The translations under genes and the position numbers were made by a program. This document shows, piece after piece, positions 1 to 7,078 of a DNA stretch of 10,017 nt. The stretch comes from DAIDKA01 sp035506335 (GTDB lineage: Bacteria > Pseudomonadota > Gammaproteobacteria > Steroidobacterales > Steroidobacteraceae): contig DATJPN010000158.1 in the NCBI GenBank assembly GCA_035506335.1, forward strand, positions 1 through 10,017, given 5' to 3'. Under the pieces are notes generated by a model. The model made no database searches, had not been told where the DNA came from, and was given only the letters and a program-made list of their open reading frames with translations. Position 1 is the first letter of the stretch. Every line of letters starts with the position of its first letter.

Positions 1-2497
1 CCCCGGTGATCGCCAGCGAGTACGGGAACGGAAACGTACCCCCGAAGACGTTGTACGCGTAGCTGTTGGCCTGCGCGCTTCCCGGCACCATGTACGCACC
101 GACTGCGGCGGCGTTCGCGGGCGAGCCCGCGTCCCGTTCCATCAGGTACTGGCACAGCGCCTGGACGTTGTAGCGGTTGGGGTTGGTCGCAACGTTGCCC
201 CACGACGGCGTGTAGCCGGCAAGGTTGGCGCAAGGGTCAGGGGAGAAGAAATCGAGCGAACTGCCACCGGTAGGCGTGAACAGCTCCGCGATGTTCGGCG
301 CGCGGTTCGCGACCTCGATGCCGCCACGGACGGTCACCCAGTTCGCGACCTTCCAGTCGCCGAGGACCTTCCAGGTGTCGACATCCCCGCCACTGCCGCT
401 GACCCCCTGCGAGCTCTCGTTGTAATGCGAGCGGCGGAAACCGGGATCGATCTCCAGCGAATTGACGAGAGGCAGATCCTTGAGCAGGGGAATCGAGAAC
501 TCCGTGTACACCTCGGTTGCGCTGGTGTTGCCCTGGACCGGGCCGGGCAAGGCGATGTTCTGGACGATGTTCGGCGTGTCCTGGAAGAAGGTGTAGTTCG
601 AATCGGGGGTGAAATCGAAGCCCTCCGACCGGTAGTCGGCACCCAGCGCGTACTTCACCTTGCCGGCATTCAGGAAGGGTATCTCGACGAGACTGCCCTG
701 GATGTCGCCTTCATAGACCTGCTGCAGAATGTGCGTGATGTTGTTCAGCGCCGGATCCGCATAGTCGCCGCAATCCGCCGAAGCCAGGGCGCCGATCGGC
801 AGGCTGCCGTTGCTGTTGAAGATCGGCAGTCCCGATGTGCAGGAGCCGCCGACGCCGAGTGGAGACTGGCCGACGCTGTAGCCCTTGCCGTAATAGCTGG
901 CGTTGAAGAGAGTCTGCAGCCGGGCCTGATTCGGGAAACCGTTCAGCTGCGCATTCACGGTCGTTTCGCCGCGCGAGCCGTAGACTTCCCAGGTCGAATC
1001 GCCAACCGGAAGATCGCCGCGCAGACCGGCGGTCACCTGGTACAGGTCCGTCGTTGTATCGGTGGTGTAGGGACCAAAGTAACCGGTGGAGCCGTTGTAG
1101 GTCCACGGCGCATTCGGATTCGGCCGCGAGTCCAGCAGCGTCGCCAGAGCCTGCGGCACCGGGTGATAGGCGGTACCGAGCGGACCATTCTCGAAGGTCG
1201 GCGAACTCGGGTCATCGTACAGCGGATTGTAGGGCACGGAGATCTGCCACACGCTGAACAGCCCGGACGGGACGCCGACGGCCTGGGTCGAATTCCTGGA
1301 GAACGTCGTCTCCATGAATGCGGTCACATGATCGTTGATGGTGTAATGACCGGTGACCAGCGCCGACCAGCGGGTCAATGGAACCACCAGGTTTGAATAC
1401 GTCCGGTCGTTGTAGCCCAGTGAACCGTCGGGGTTGTCCCTGAAACCGGAAGTTCCGCCAATCGGTCCGTCGTACGGATGCGTGGCGCTATTGGGATTCT
1501 GGGAATCGAACAGGCTGCCGTCCTGGGCGATGTAATAGGTTCCGGCACTCGCGGGCGTGAGCGCGAAACCGGCTGCCGGGAGGTTGCCGGCGGTGGTCAC
1601 GTACTCCGCCAGACCCGAGGATCCGAGACCCCCGGCCGTCGTACCCGGATCATTCCAGCCCGCGCGAGCCCAGGCGTGGTCCCTGCGCAGGGCGTCCCCG
1701 CGTTTGCTGTAGTTGAGGATCGCCATCAGGTTGCCCTTGTTGTCGGCGAAATTGCCGCCCATCAGGACATTGAAGTCGGTCTGCTTGTCATCGCCGGCCT
1801 GGGAAATGCCCTGCTGTGCGTCAACTTCCACGCCCTGGAAATTCTGCTTGAGCTTGAAGTTCACGACGCCCGAGATGGCATCCGCACCATAGGTCGATGC
1901 GGCACCGCCGGTGATGGTTTCGACGCTGGCAATGGCCTCTGCCGGAATGGTATTGAGGTCAACAGTCAGCGACGCGTTGACCGGCTGCGCGCGGCGGCCA
2001 TCGACGAGAATGAGAGTACGGTTGGTACCGAGACCACGCAGATCCACGGTCGAAGCGCCCGGGGCGGCCGTGGGCGACGGAAATGGATTGGACGAGCCGG
2101 TCAGAGAACTTGCGTTTTGCGACGTGTGGAACTGGGGCAGCTGCTGCAGGGCGCTCTCGATGCCAACGTCCGAACGGGCCTGGATGGAGGCCGCGTCCAC
2201 CGTGACGATCGGAGTGAGGGACGAGTAGTCCGCACGCGCGATGCGCGTGCCGGTGACGACCACTTCCTCGAGCTGTGATCCCTTCTCTTCCGCAGCGCCG
2301 GCACCCTGCTTGGGTCCCTGGGTCTGAGCCTGGGCGTTGTTTTGCGCCATCAGGACGGCGCCGCCGTCAGCGGTGGTGCTGTCCGCGGCATAGGCCGACA
2401 TGCACACAGGCACTGCGAACCCGGCCACTGTCAATGACGCGAGAACCTTCCGGACTCCTGCGCCTGCCCTCATTCCATTCCCGGTGCTGCGGCTCAT
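1..2497 (-). CDS. TonB-dependent outer-membrane receptor, C-terminus beyond the left edge
   Basis: Reading the minus strand from the ATG at 2497-2495 gives 832 codons with no stop to the window edge. The protein is an outer-membrane beta-barrel for energy-dependent uptake of a large ligand such as a siderophore, vitamin or oligosaccharide. Residues 1-38 look like a signal peptide (Arg/Lys-containing start, hydrophobic core, SAYA-A cleavage site). A TonB-box-like EEVVVTGTRI lies at 78-87. The plug domain follows at about 90-215, with the family hallmarks DLRGLGTNRTLILVDGRR (152-169), DLNTIP (180-185) and TGGAASTYGADAISGVVNF (196-214). The rest is aromatic-rich barrel sequence, with the conserved NRAPNIAELFTP near residue 730. 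Related receptors of this style are usually about 900-1050 residues, so roughly 100-200 are probably missing. A second in-frame ATG at 2473 would give a more typical signal-peptide start and cannot be excluded. The substrate cannot be told from sequence. The family call is firm; it is transcribed away from rpmB and has no visible partner. Confidence 0.95.
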   Translation of the reverse strand, partial: MSRSTGNGMRAGAGVRKVLASLTVAGFAVPVCMSAYAADSTTADGGAVLMAQNNAQAQTQGPKQGAGAAEEKGSQLEEVVVTGTRIARADYSSLTPIVTVDAASIQARSDVGIESALQQLPQFHTSQNASSLTGSSNPFPSPTAAPGASTVDLRGLGTNRTLILVDGRRAQPVNASLTVDLNTIPAEAIASVETITGGAASTYGADAISGVVNFKLKQNFQGVEVDAQQGISQAGDDKQTDFNVLMGGNFADNKGNLMAILNYSKRGDALRRDHAWARAGWNDPGTTAGGLGSSGLAEYVTTAGNLPAAGFALTPASAGTYYIAQDGSLFDSQNPNSATHPYDGPIGGTSGFRDNPDGSLGYNDRTYSNLVVPLTRWSALVTGHYTINDHVTAFMETTFSRNSTQAVGVPSGLFSVWQISVPYNPLYDDPSSPTFENGPLGTAYHPVPQALATLLDSRPNPNAPWTYNGSTGYFGPYTTDTTTDLYQVTAGLRGDLPVGDSTWEVYGSRGETTVNAQLNGFPNQARLQTLFNASYYGKGYSVGQSPLGVGGSCTSGLPIFNSNGSLPIGALASADCGDYADPALNNITHILQQVYEGDIQGSLVEIPFLNAGKVKYALGADYRSEGFDFTPDSNYTFFQDTPNIVQNIALPGPVQGNTSATEVYTEFSIPLLKDLPLVNSLEIDPGFRRSHYNESSQGVSGSGGDVDTWKVLGDWKVANWVTVRGGIEVANRAPNIAELFTPTGGSSLDFFSPDPCANLAGYTPSWGNVATNPNRYNVQALCQYLMERDAGSPANAAAVGAYMVPGSAQANSYAYNVFGGTFPFPYSLAITG

Positions 2498-2498
2498 T

Positions 2499-2506
2499 CC
2501 CCCCCC
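2499..2506 (-). repeat. G8 homopolymer immediately before the receptor start
   Basis: Eight consecutive C on the plus strand (G8 on the coding strand) sit one base before the ATG at 2497, in the place where a ribosome binding site would act. An upstream ATG at 2508-2506 reads through the tract as a four-codon frame (Met-Gly-Gly-Glu) whose TGA overlaps the receptor ATG as ATGA. One extra G would put that upstream ATG in frame with the receptor. The tract is seen directly; any slippage role is inference, and homopolymers are also frequent sequencing-error sites. Confidence 0.5.
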
Positions 2507-2509
2507 ATT

Positions 2510-2600
2510 GCGCCTGACGCGCTTGTTTAGTCGGACATTTTGCAACGAAGAAATATTACTAATTATTCATCGTTGATTTGCTGGATCATATCACCCAAGT
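2510..2600 (-). promoter_or_regulatory. AT-rich patch, probable promoter region of the receptor gene
   Basis: This stretch is far richer in A and T than anything around it, especially about 2545-2582, and lies directly upstream of the minus-strand receptor gene. On the minus strand it contains -10-like hexamers such as TAATAT, but no -35 hexamer at a convincing spacing. I therefore call it a likely promoter/UP-element zone without assigning boxes. Confidence 0.35.
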
Positions 2601-2657
2601 TCAGATTCTCAAGGCCAAGCTCCCTCACCGCATCGCGGGTGTGCGGTGCCGATCGCT

Positions 2658-2673
2658 CGCGATGCGCATCGCG
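2658..2673. promoter_or_regulatory. 16-bp perfect palindrome, candidate operator
   Basis: CGCGATGC is followed directly by its exact reverse complement GCATCGCG, with no spacer. It lies in the divergent region between the receptor and rpmB, about 160 bp upstream of the receptor start and about 108 bp upstream of the rpmB -10 box. The geometry suits a dimeric DNA-binding protein. No regulator is encoded nearby and the motif is not one I can name. Confidence 0.35.
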
Positions 2674-2726
2674 TACATTTCACCTGGTGCCGCAATGCCA
2701 TTGCACCTGTAGCGAAAGTGCATCAG

Positions 2727-2764
2727 GGGCAGGCCCGGCGAGGCCGGGCTGCCCGCCTTGCGGG
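2727..2764 (+). repeat. Overlapping GC-rich inverted repeats (two alternative hairpins)
   Basis: Hairpin A pairs 2727-2731 with 2750-2754 and 2733-2739 with 2743-2749, a 12-bp stem with G2732 bulged and a GAG loop. Hairpin B pairs 2752-2756 (CCCGC) with 2760-2764 (GCGGG) around a CTT loop. Both use 2752-2754, so they cannot form together. Both flanking genes point away, so this is not an ordinary terminator. Hairpin B covers the putative rpmB -35 box. Confidence 0.5.
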
Positions 2765-2786
2765 AAGGCATGGCGGCTGGTATAAA
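2758..2786 (+). promoter_or_regulatory. Sigma-70 promoter of rpmB-rpmG with extended -10
   Basis: TTGCGG at 2758-2763 and TATAAA at 2781-2786 are separated by 17 bp, and TGG directly precedes the -10 box, giving an extended -10 (TGnTATAAA). Transcription would begin near 2793 and leave a leader of about 60 nt before rpmB. The -10 matches consensus at 5 of 6 bases; the -35 is weaker, matching mainly at TTG. Confidence 0.55.
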
Positions 2787-2853
2787 GCTCGGCCCCGGCA
2801 CCGACCGGGTATTCCGCCGTTCCGCAATTAATTGATCGTAAAGGCCAATTTCT

Positions 2854-3090
2854 ATGTCCCGCGTCTGCGAAGTTACCGGCAAGGGCCCGACCACGGGCAA
2901 TCGCGTCTCGCACGCCAACAATCGCCGCCGGCGCCGCTTCCTGCCGAACCTGCACCATCAGCGTTTCTGGCTGGAGTCGGAGAAGCGCTGGGTGTCGCTG
3001 CGCCTGTCCATCCATGGGCTGCGCACCGTCGAGAAGAAGGGCATCGAAGTCGTCGTGGCCGAACTGCGCGAGCGGGGCGAGAGGATCTGA
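2854..3090 (+). CDS. rpmB: 50S ribosomal protein L28
   Basis: A 78-residue protein beginning MSRVCEVTGKGP, followed by TGNRVSHANNRRRRRFLPNL and RFWLESEKRWVSLRLS, and ending in LRERGERI. This matches bacterial L28 throughout its length and equals the usual size in gammaproteobacteria (about 78 residues). L28 is a small basic protein of the large ribosomal subunit. An AAAGG ribosome binding site lies about 9 bases before the ATG. The gene is followed after 35 bp by rpmG, the standard rpmB-rpmG order, so the two are almost certainly one transcript from the promoter at 2758-2786. A reading frame starting upstream at 2832 is a different frame and not the gene. Confidence 0.98.
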   Translation: MSRVCEVTGKGPTTGNRVSHANNRRRRRFLPNLHHQRFWLESEKRWVSLRLSIHGLRTVEKKGIEVVVAELRERGERI

Positions 3091-3125
3091 GTCCTTCTCC
3101 TTAAGGATCCTGCAGGGAGCCAGTC

Positions 3126-3281
3126 ATGCGCGAAAAGATCAAACTGCTGTCGTCGGCCGGAACCGGCCACTTCTACGTCACCACGAAGAACAAGCGTCTG
3201 CACCCGGACAAGCTCGAGGTGAAGAAATTCGACCCGATGGTGCGCAAGCACGTCTCCTACAAGGAGACCAAGATCAAGTAG
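3126..3281 (+). CDS. rpmG: 50S ribosomal protein L33, cysteine-free form
   Basis: A 51-codon frame begins MREKIKLLSSAGTGHFY, continues TTKNKRLHPDKLEVKKFDP and ends MVRKHVSYKETKIK, the full L33 core. It contains no cysteine, so it is the zinc-independent (C-minus) form. A ribosome binding site GGGAG sits about 6 bases before the ATG. It is about four residues shorter at the N-terminus than E. coli L33, which carries MAKGI before REKIK. The codons upstream of this ATG do not encode that extension, so the short start is real in this sequence. It is a small large-subunit protein, cotranscribed with rpmB and followed by a strong terminator. Confidence 0.97.
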   Translation: MREKIKLLSSAGTGHFYVTTKNKRLHPDKLEVKKFDPMVRKHVSYKETKIK

Positions 3282-3310
3282 GCGCCGTCGCCAGGCGTTA
3301 CGGATCTTGC

Positions 3311-3340
3311 GCAAGGCCCGGCATACCGGGCCTTTTGCTT
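3311..3340 (+). terminator. Intrinsic terminator after rpmG
   Basis: A perfect 9-bp inverted repeat, AAGGCCCGG (3313-3321) and CCGGGCCTT (3326-3334), encloses a CATA loop and runs into a T4 stretch (3333-3336) then GCTT. It begins about 30 bp after the rpmG stop and ends the ribosomal operon. The convergent dioxygenase gene ends at 3414, but the minus-strand side has no T tract, so it probably acts mainly on the plus strand. Confidence 0.85.
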
Positions 3341-3344
3341 CCTA

Positions 3345-3364
3345 AAGGGGCGTCAAGGGGCGTC
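3345..3364. repeat. Two-copy tandem 10-bp direct repeat
   Basis: AAGGGGCGTC occurs twice head to tail (3345-3354 and 3355-3364) in the short gap between the rpmG terminator and the end of the convergent dioxygenase gene. It probably reflects a local slippage duplication; no function is apparent. Confidence 0.6.
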
Positions 3365-3413
3365 ACTTCGATTCCCGACTGAGCAGCCGCAGCTCGCACC
3401 TGGCTGTCCAGGC

Positions 3414-4337
3414 TCAGGAGGGCTTCTCGCCGCGCACCGTGGTCCGGTACAGCTCCCGGCGGAAGCCCTGGTAGTCGTTGTAGGCCTGGTGCACGCACAG
3501 GCGGTTGTCCCACACGGCCAGCATCCGGGTTTCCCAGCGCAGGCGGCAACCGAACACCGGCTGGGTGAGGAACTCGCACAGGTACTTGAGGATCGGCGCC
3601 GACTCCTCCTCGTACATGCCCTCGATGCCGATGCCGTAGGACGGATCCACGTACAGCGCCTTCTCCCCGGTGACCGGATGGGTGCGCACGAGGGGGTGGC
3701 AGTTGCCCTCGATCTTGCGCAGAAGGCTGTCCGACAGCTTCTGAGCCCCGCGGGTCGCGGCGAGCTGTCCGATGGGACTGTCGCCCACCTGCACCGCATC
3801 CTGCGCCGCCCGCAGCACGTCCCGCAGCGAGAAATGCACCTTGAGGTTCGCGATTATGGCGCGGTAAGCGTCGCTCAGATGGGCGTAGGCCAGTGCCGAA
3901 TTGGCCCAGGTGGTGTCGCCTCCGTAGGGCGGAATCTCCACCGAGCGCAGGATCGTGATGGCCGGCGGCTCGGGCAGGAACGGCGAGTCCGTGTGCCAGC
4001 CCTCGCCGAACACCATCTTGGAGGGGTCATCGGCCTCCTTGATCAGCGGGTGCACGTTGCGGTGCCCGGGTACCCCCTGGGTATAGGCATCCTCCGCGAA
4101 AGGCCCGAAGCGCAGGCTGAAGGCTTCATGGGACTCGTGCGTAAGGCGCTGGTCACGCAGGTAGATCATCTTGTGGCGGAACAGGGCGTGGCGGATTTCC
4201 CCGAACTGCTCGTCGGTGACTTCGGCGGCCTGCACCCCGAGGATTTCGGCGCCCAGGGCAGCCGAGAGGGGGCGCACCCGGATGAACCTGTAAGCGGCTG
4301 GGCCGTTGTCGAATTTTCCGGTCGGATGAAGTCGCAT
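3414..4337 (-). CDS. TauD/TfdA-family Fe(II)/2-oxoglutarate-dependent dioxygenase
   Basis: A complete 307-residue cytosolic oxygenase of normal family length. These enzymes couple decarboxylation of 2-oxoglutarate to hydroxylation of a substrate, often releasing sulfite or a phenol. The iron triad is visible: His115 and Asp117 in GEGWHTDSPFLPEPP, and His283 in CVHQAYNDYQ. Arg294 and Arg298 lie 11 and 15 residues after the distal His, the spacing of the 2-oxoglutarate- and substrate-anion-binding arginines of E. coli TauD. IPPYGGDTTWANSALAY (135-151) is another family block. The ATG at 4337 has a GAGG ribosome binding site 7 bases upstream. It is divergent from hpnJ and convergent with rpmG. 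No sulfonate transporter or other tau gene is nearby, so taurine is not supported as substrate. A link to the adjacent hopanoid genes is possible but unproven. Confidence 0.93.
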   Translation of the reverse strand: MRLHPTGKFDNGPAAYRFIRVRPLSAALGAEILGVQAAEVTDEQFGEIRHALFRHKMIYLRDQRLTHESHEAFSLRFGPFAEDAYTQGVPGHRNVHPLIKEADDPSKMVFGEGWHTDSPFLPEPPAITILRSVEIPPYGGDTTWANSALAYAHLSDAYRAIIANLKVHFSLRDVLRAAQDAVQVGDSPIGQLAATRGAQKLSDSLLRKIEGNCHPLVRTHPVTGEKALYVDPSYGIGIEGMYEEESAPILKYLCEFLTQPVFGCRLRWETRMLAVWDNRLCVHQAYNDYQGFRRELYRTTVRGEKPS

Positions 4338-4369
4338 GCGGGCGCCTCGTGCTCTGATTTGCCGGGTAA

Positions 4370-4377
4370 AGTATAGT
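4370..4377. promoter_or_regulatory. Candidate -10 element in the dioxygenase/hpnJ divergent spacer
   Basis: AGTATAGT in the 74-bp spacer reads TATAGT on the plus strand (4372-4377, toward hpnJ) and TATACT on the minus strand (4375-4370, toward the dioxygenase). Both are good -10 hexamers, but neither direction has a convincing -35 at 16-18 bp. It may serve one or both genes. Confidence 0.35.
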
Positions 4378-4411
4378 CAGACCCTCGACACTTTGGCGCA
4401 TGGAAGGCCCG

Positions 4412-5869
4412 ATGACCGCTCAGCCCGAGAATCCGCGACCCCTGAGGACATTGTTCCTCCAGGCCCCCTCCTTCGAAGGCTTCGATGGCGGCGCCGGCTC
4501 GCGCTACCAGGCCAAGCGCGAGGTCAAGTCATTCTGGTTCCCGACCTGGCTGGCGCAGCCCGCGGCCCTGGTCCCGGGCTCGCGCGTGGTGGACGCTCCC
4601 GCCGACGCACTCAGCGTCGAGCAGACCCGCCGGATCGCCCGGGACTACGACCTGGTCATCATGCACACCAGCACGCCCTCCTTTCCGACGGACGCGCGCT
4701 TCGCCGAACTGCTGAAGGAAGACAATCCGCAGGTGCTGATCGGCATGGTCGGCGCGAAGTCCATGGTCGACCCCGAGGGCTCGCTCAAAGCCACCACGGC
4801 CATCGACTTCGTCTGCCGCGAGGAGTTCGATTACACCTGCCGGGACGTAGCCCTGGGACTCCCCCTCGCGGACATCAAGGGACTCTCCTACCGCGACGCC
4901 GCGGGCGGCATCGTCCACAACCTGCCGCGCCCGATGATCGAGGACATGGACGAGCTGCCGTTCGTGGCCCCCGTCTACCAGCGCGACCTCACCTTGCGCA
5001 ATTACTTCATCGGCTACCTGAAGCACCCCTATGTGAGCTTCTACACCGGCCGCGGCTGCCGCTCGAAGTGCACGTTCTGCCTGTGGCCGCAGACCGTCGG
5101 CGGCCACCGCTACCGGGTCCGGTCCGCCGAGAACGTGATCGCGGAAGTGCGCTGGATCAAGGAGAACATGCCGGAGGTGAAGGAGGTCATGTTCGATGAT
5201 GACACCTTCACGGACACCTCGAACCTGCCGCGCGTCGAGGCCATTGCCCGGGGCATGGGCGAGCTCGGCATGACCTGGAGCTGCAACGCCAAGGCGAACG
5301 TTCCCTACAAGACGCTGAAGGTCATGAAGGACAATGGCCTGCGCCTGCTGCTCGTCGGCTACGAGTCCGGCGACGACCAGATCCTGCTCAACATCAAGAA
5401 GGGTCTGCGCACCGACATCGCGCGGCGCTTCACCGAGGACTGCCGCAAGCTCGGCATCCTGATCCACGGCACCTTCATTCTCGGGCTGCCGGGCGAGACG
5501 ACCGAGACCATCGAGAAGACCATCGCCTTCGCGAAGGAAATCAATCCGCACACCATCCAGGTGTCGCTCGCGGCGCCCTATCCCGGCACCACGCTGTACC
5601 GGCAGGCGGTCGAGAACGGCTGGCTGCAGGAGAACGATGCGGTCAACCTGGTCAATGACCGCGGCGTGCAGCTGGCCGCGATCAGCTATCCGCACCTGTC
5701 GAAGGAACAGATCTTCCACAGCATGGAAGTGTTCTACAAGCGCTTCTACTTCCGTCCCGGCAAGATCTGGGAAATCGTCCGCGAAATGCTCGGTAGCTGG
5801 GAGATGATGAAGCGGCGGCTGCGCGAGGGCGTCGAGTTCTTCCGCTTCCTGCGCGCGCACCAGGCGTGA
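4412..5869 (+). CDS. hpnJ: Hopanoid biosynthesis radical SAM protein HpnJ
   Basis: A 485-residue radical S-adenosylmethionine protein. An N-terminal cobalamin-binding-like Rossmann region (about 10-160) precedes the radical SAM barrel, whose 4Fe-4S cluster motif CRSKCTFC supplies Cys216, Cys220 and Cys223. FDDDTFTDTSN and the late GTFILGLPGETTETI block are typical of the B12-binding/radical SAM class. Length and sequence style match HpnJ, known in Burkholderia to convert glucosaminyl-bacteriohopanetetrol to the cyclitol ether. I chose the ATG at 4412 because GGAAGG (4402-4407) stands just before it; an in-frame ATG at 4400 would add four residues but lacks a ribosome binding site. It heads a plus-strand operon with hpnI 36 bp downstream and hpnL beyond. 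HpnK, the deacetylase that normally acts between HpnI and HpnJ, is not present here. A different hopanoid-linked radical SAM role remains possible. Confidence 0.9.
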   Translation: MTAQPENPRPLRTLFLQAPSFEGFDGGAGSRYQAKREVKSFWFPTWLAQPAALVPGSRVVDAPADALSVEQTRRIARDYDLVIMHTSTPSFPTDARFAELLKEDNPQVLIGMVGAKSMVDPEGSLKATTAIDFVCREEFDYTCRDVALGLPLADIKGLSYRDAAGGIVHNLPRPMIEDMDELPFVAPVYQRDLTLRNYFIGYLKHPYVSFYTGRGCRSKCTFCLWPQTVGGHRYRVRSAENVIAEVRWIKENMPEVKEVMFDDDTFTDTSNLPRVEAIARGMGELGMTWSCNAKANVPYKTLKVMKDNGLRLLLVGYESGDDQILLNIKKGLRTDIARRFTEDCRKLGILIHGTFILGLPGETTETIEKTIAFAKEINPHTIQVSLAAPYPGTTLYRQAVENGWLQENDAVNLVNDRGVQLAAISYPHLSKEQIFHSMEVFYKRFYFRPGKIWEIVREMLGSWEMMKRRLREGVEFFRFLRAHQA

Positions 5870-5905
5870 GGACGGCCTGACGCGGCCACCGGCCAGCCCT
5901 TGAGC

Positions 5906-7069
5906 ATGATTCCGGCCCAGGTGGTGGTCGCGGCCTTAGGCTATGCCAGCCTCGGCATCGCGGCCGGGTATTCGACGGTGGCGCTGGTCGCGGTGCTCGC
6001 CTGGCGCCGCTTCATATCCCGGCCACGGAACATTCCGCCATCAGGGCAGCCGGTGACGATCCTCAAACCCCTGTGTGGCGAGGAGCCCGGGCTGTACGCG
6101 CAGCTGCGTTCGTTCTGCGCCCAGCAATACGCCCCCTTCCAGATCGTTTTCGGCACCCTGGACCCCTCCGATCCGGCCCTCACCGTCGTGGCGCGCCTGG
6201 TGCGCGAGTTCCCGGACCTGCCGATCGATGTGGTGGCCGATCCGCGCCGTCACGGCCACAACAACAAGAGCAGCAATCTCATCAACATGCTCACCGTGGC
6301 ACGTCATCCGATTCTGCTGATCGCGGACAGCGACATCCTGGTGGGTCCGGACTACCTGGCGACCGTGACCGCGCCGCTGCGCGATGAGCGCATCGGCCTG
6401 GTGACCTGCCTGTCACGTGACCAGCCCACGCCGCGCCTGTGGTCGCGGCTGGGGTCGATGTACGTGAATGAGTGGTACTTCCCCTCGGTGATGCTCGCCT
6501 GGATGTTCGGCTACCAGGACTACGCCTCGGGCCAGACCCTGTGCCTGCGACGCGCGACGCTCGAGGCGATCGGTGGGCTGCAGGCCTTCGTCGATCACCT
6601 CGCCGATGATCATCAGCTCGGCAAGCTGATCCGGGCGCGGGGGCTCTCCATCGTGCTTTCGCCCTACCAGGTCGTGGCCGCGCGCGACGAGCCGACGCTC
6701 GAATCCCTGACTCGTCACGAATTGCGCTGGATGCGGACGATCCACATCCTCAGTCCGTGGAGTTTCCGGATGATCTTCCTCACTTTCAGCCTGGGGTTGG
6801 CCACGGTCGGCGTGTGGCTGGCGTATGCGGCGCCCGCTCATGCGCTCGCCTGGACGCTGTTCGGCGTCACGGCGCTGGCGCGATCCGGCCTGCATGTCGC
6901 GCACCGCGTCGGCGGCGGCCGGTCGCTGCTCGAAGACCTGTGGCTGGTACCGGCCCGCGACCTTCTCACGTGCGCGCTGTGGTTCCAGAGCTTCTTCTCG
7001 CGGCGCGTGAGCTGGCGCGGCAGCGAGTTCATCGTCGATGCCACCGGCGTGATGCGCCGCATTGCGTAG
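5906..7069 (+). CDS. hpnI: Hopanoid biosynthesis glycosyltransferase HpnI (GT21/ceramide glucosyltransferase-like)
   Basis: A 387-residue membrane glycosyltransferase of the ceramide-glucosyltransferase fold. A transmembrane helix (about 6-33) is followed by the GT-A catalytic domain: VTILKPLCGEEPGL (50-63), the DxD motif in IADSDILV (139-146), the acid pair in LADDHQLG (232-239) and HELRW (271-275), a variant of the (Q/R)xxRW motif. Two further hydrophobic segments lie at about 286-308 and 311-327. HpnI transfers N-acetylglucosamine to bacteriohopanetetrol at the inner membrane in the known pathway. It follows hpnJ by 36 bp and precedes hpnL by 9 bp, so cotranscription is very likely. An in-frame TTG at 5900 would add two residues; neither start has a clear ribosome binding site. 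The neighbouring hpnJ and hpnL make HpnI much more likely than a true ceramide glucosyltransferase. Confidence 0.9.
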   Translation: MIPAQVVVAALGYASLGIAAGYSTVALVAVLAWRRFISRPRNIPPSGQPVTILKPLCGEEPGLYAQLRSFCAQQYAPFQIVFGTLDPSDPALTVVARLVREFPDLPIDVVADPRRHGHNNKSSNLINMLTVARHPILLIADSDILVGPDYLATVTAPLRDERIGLVTCLSRDQPTPRLWSRLGSMYVNEWYFPSVMLAWMFGYQDYASGQTLCLRRATLEAIGGLQAFVDHLADDHQLGKLIRARGLSIVLSPYQVVAARDEPTLESLTRHELRWMRTIHILSPWSFRMIFLTFSLGLATVGVWLAYAAPAHALAWTLFGVTALARSGLHVAHRVGGGRSLLEDLWLVPARDLLTCALWFQSFFSRRVSWRGSEFIVDATGVMRRIA

Positions 7070-7078
7070 GACGGGGAC

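Noticed and set aside
425..1396. 323-codon open frame on the plus strand
   Set aside because: It lies antisense to the TonB-dependent receptor, whose frame has clear family motifs. The antisense product is Arg/Val/Gly-rich with no recognisable domain, as expected for a GC-rich shadow frame.
1478..2278. 266-codon open frame on the plus strand
   Set aside because: Also antisense to the receptor, overlapping its plug domain; no motif and no ribosome binding site evidence.
2727..2764. Rho-independent terminator
   Set aside because: The hairpins have no T tract on either strand, and both flanking genes are transcribed away from them.
3414..4337. Taurine dioxygenase tauD in the strict sense
   Set aside because: Catalytic residues match the family, but no tauABC transporter or sulfur-starvation context is present, so only the family name is justified.
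3489..4376. 295-codon open frame on the plus strand
   Set aside because: Antisense to the dioxygenase, which has an intact iron triad; the shadow has low-complexity His/Val/Gly/Arg composition.
4529..5860. 443-codon open frame on the minus strand
   Set aside because: Unusually long but exactly antisense to hpnJ and without any domain; long shadow frames are common at this GC content.
5906..7069. Ceramide glucosyltransferase
   Set aside because: The fold is the same, but the adjacent hpnJ and hpnL make a hopanoid role far more likely, and no sphingolipid genes are visible.
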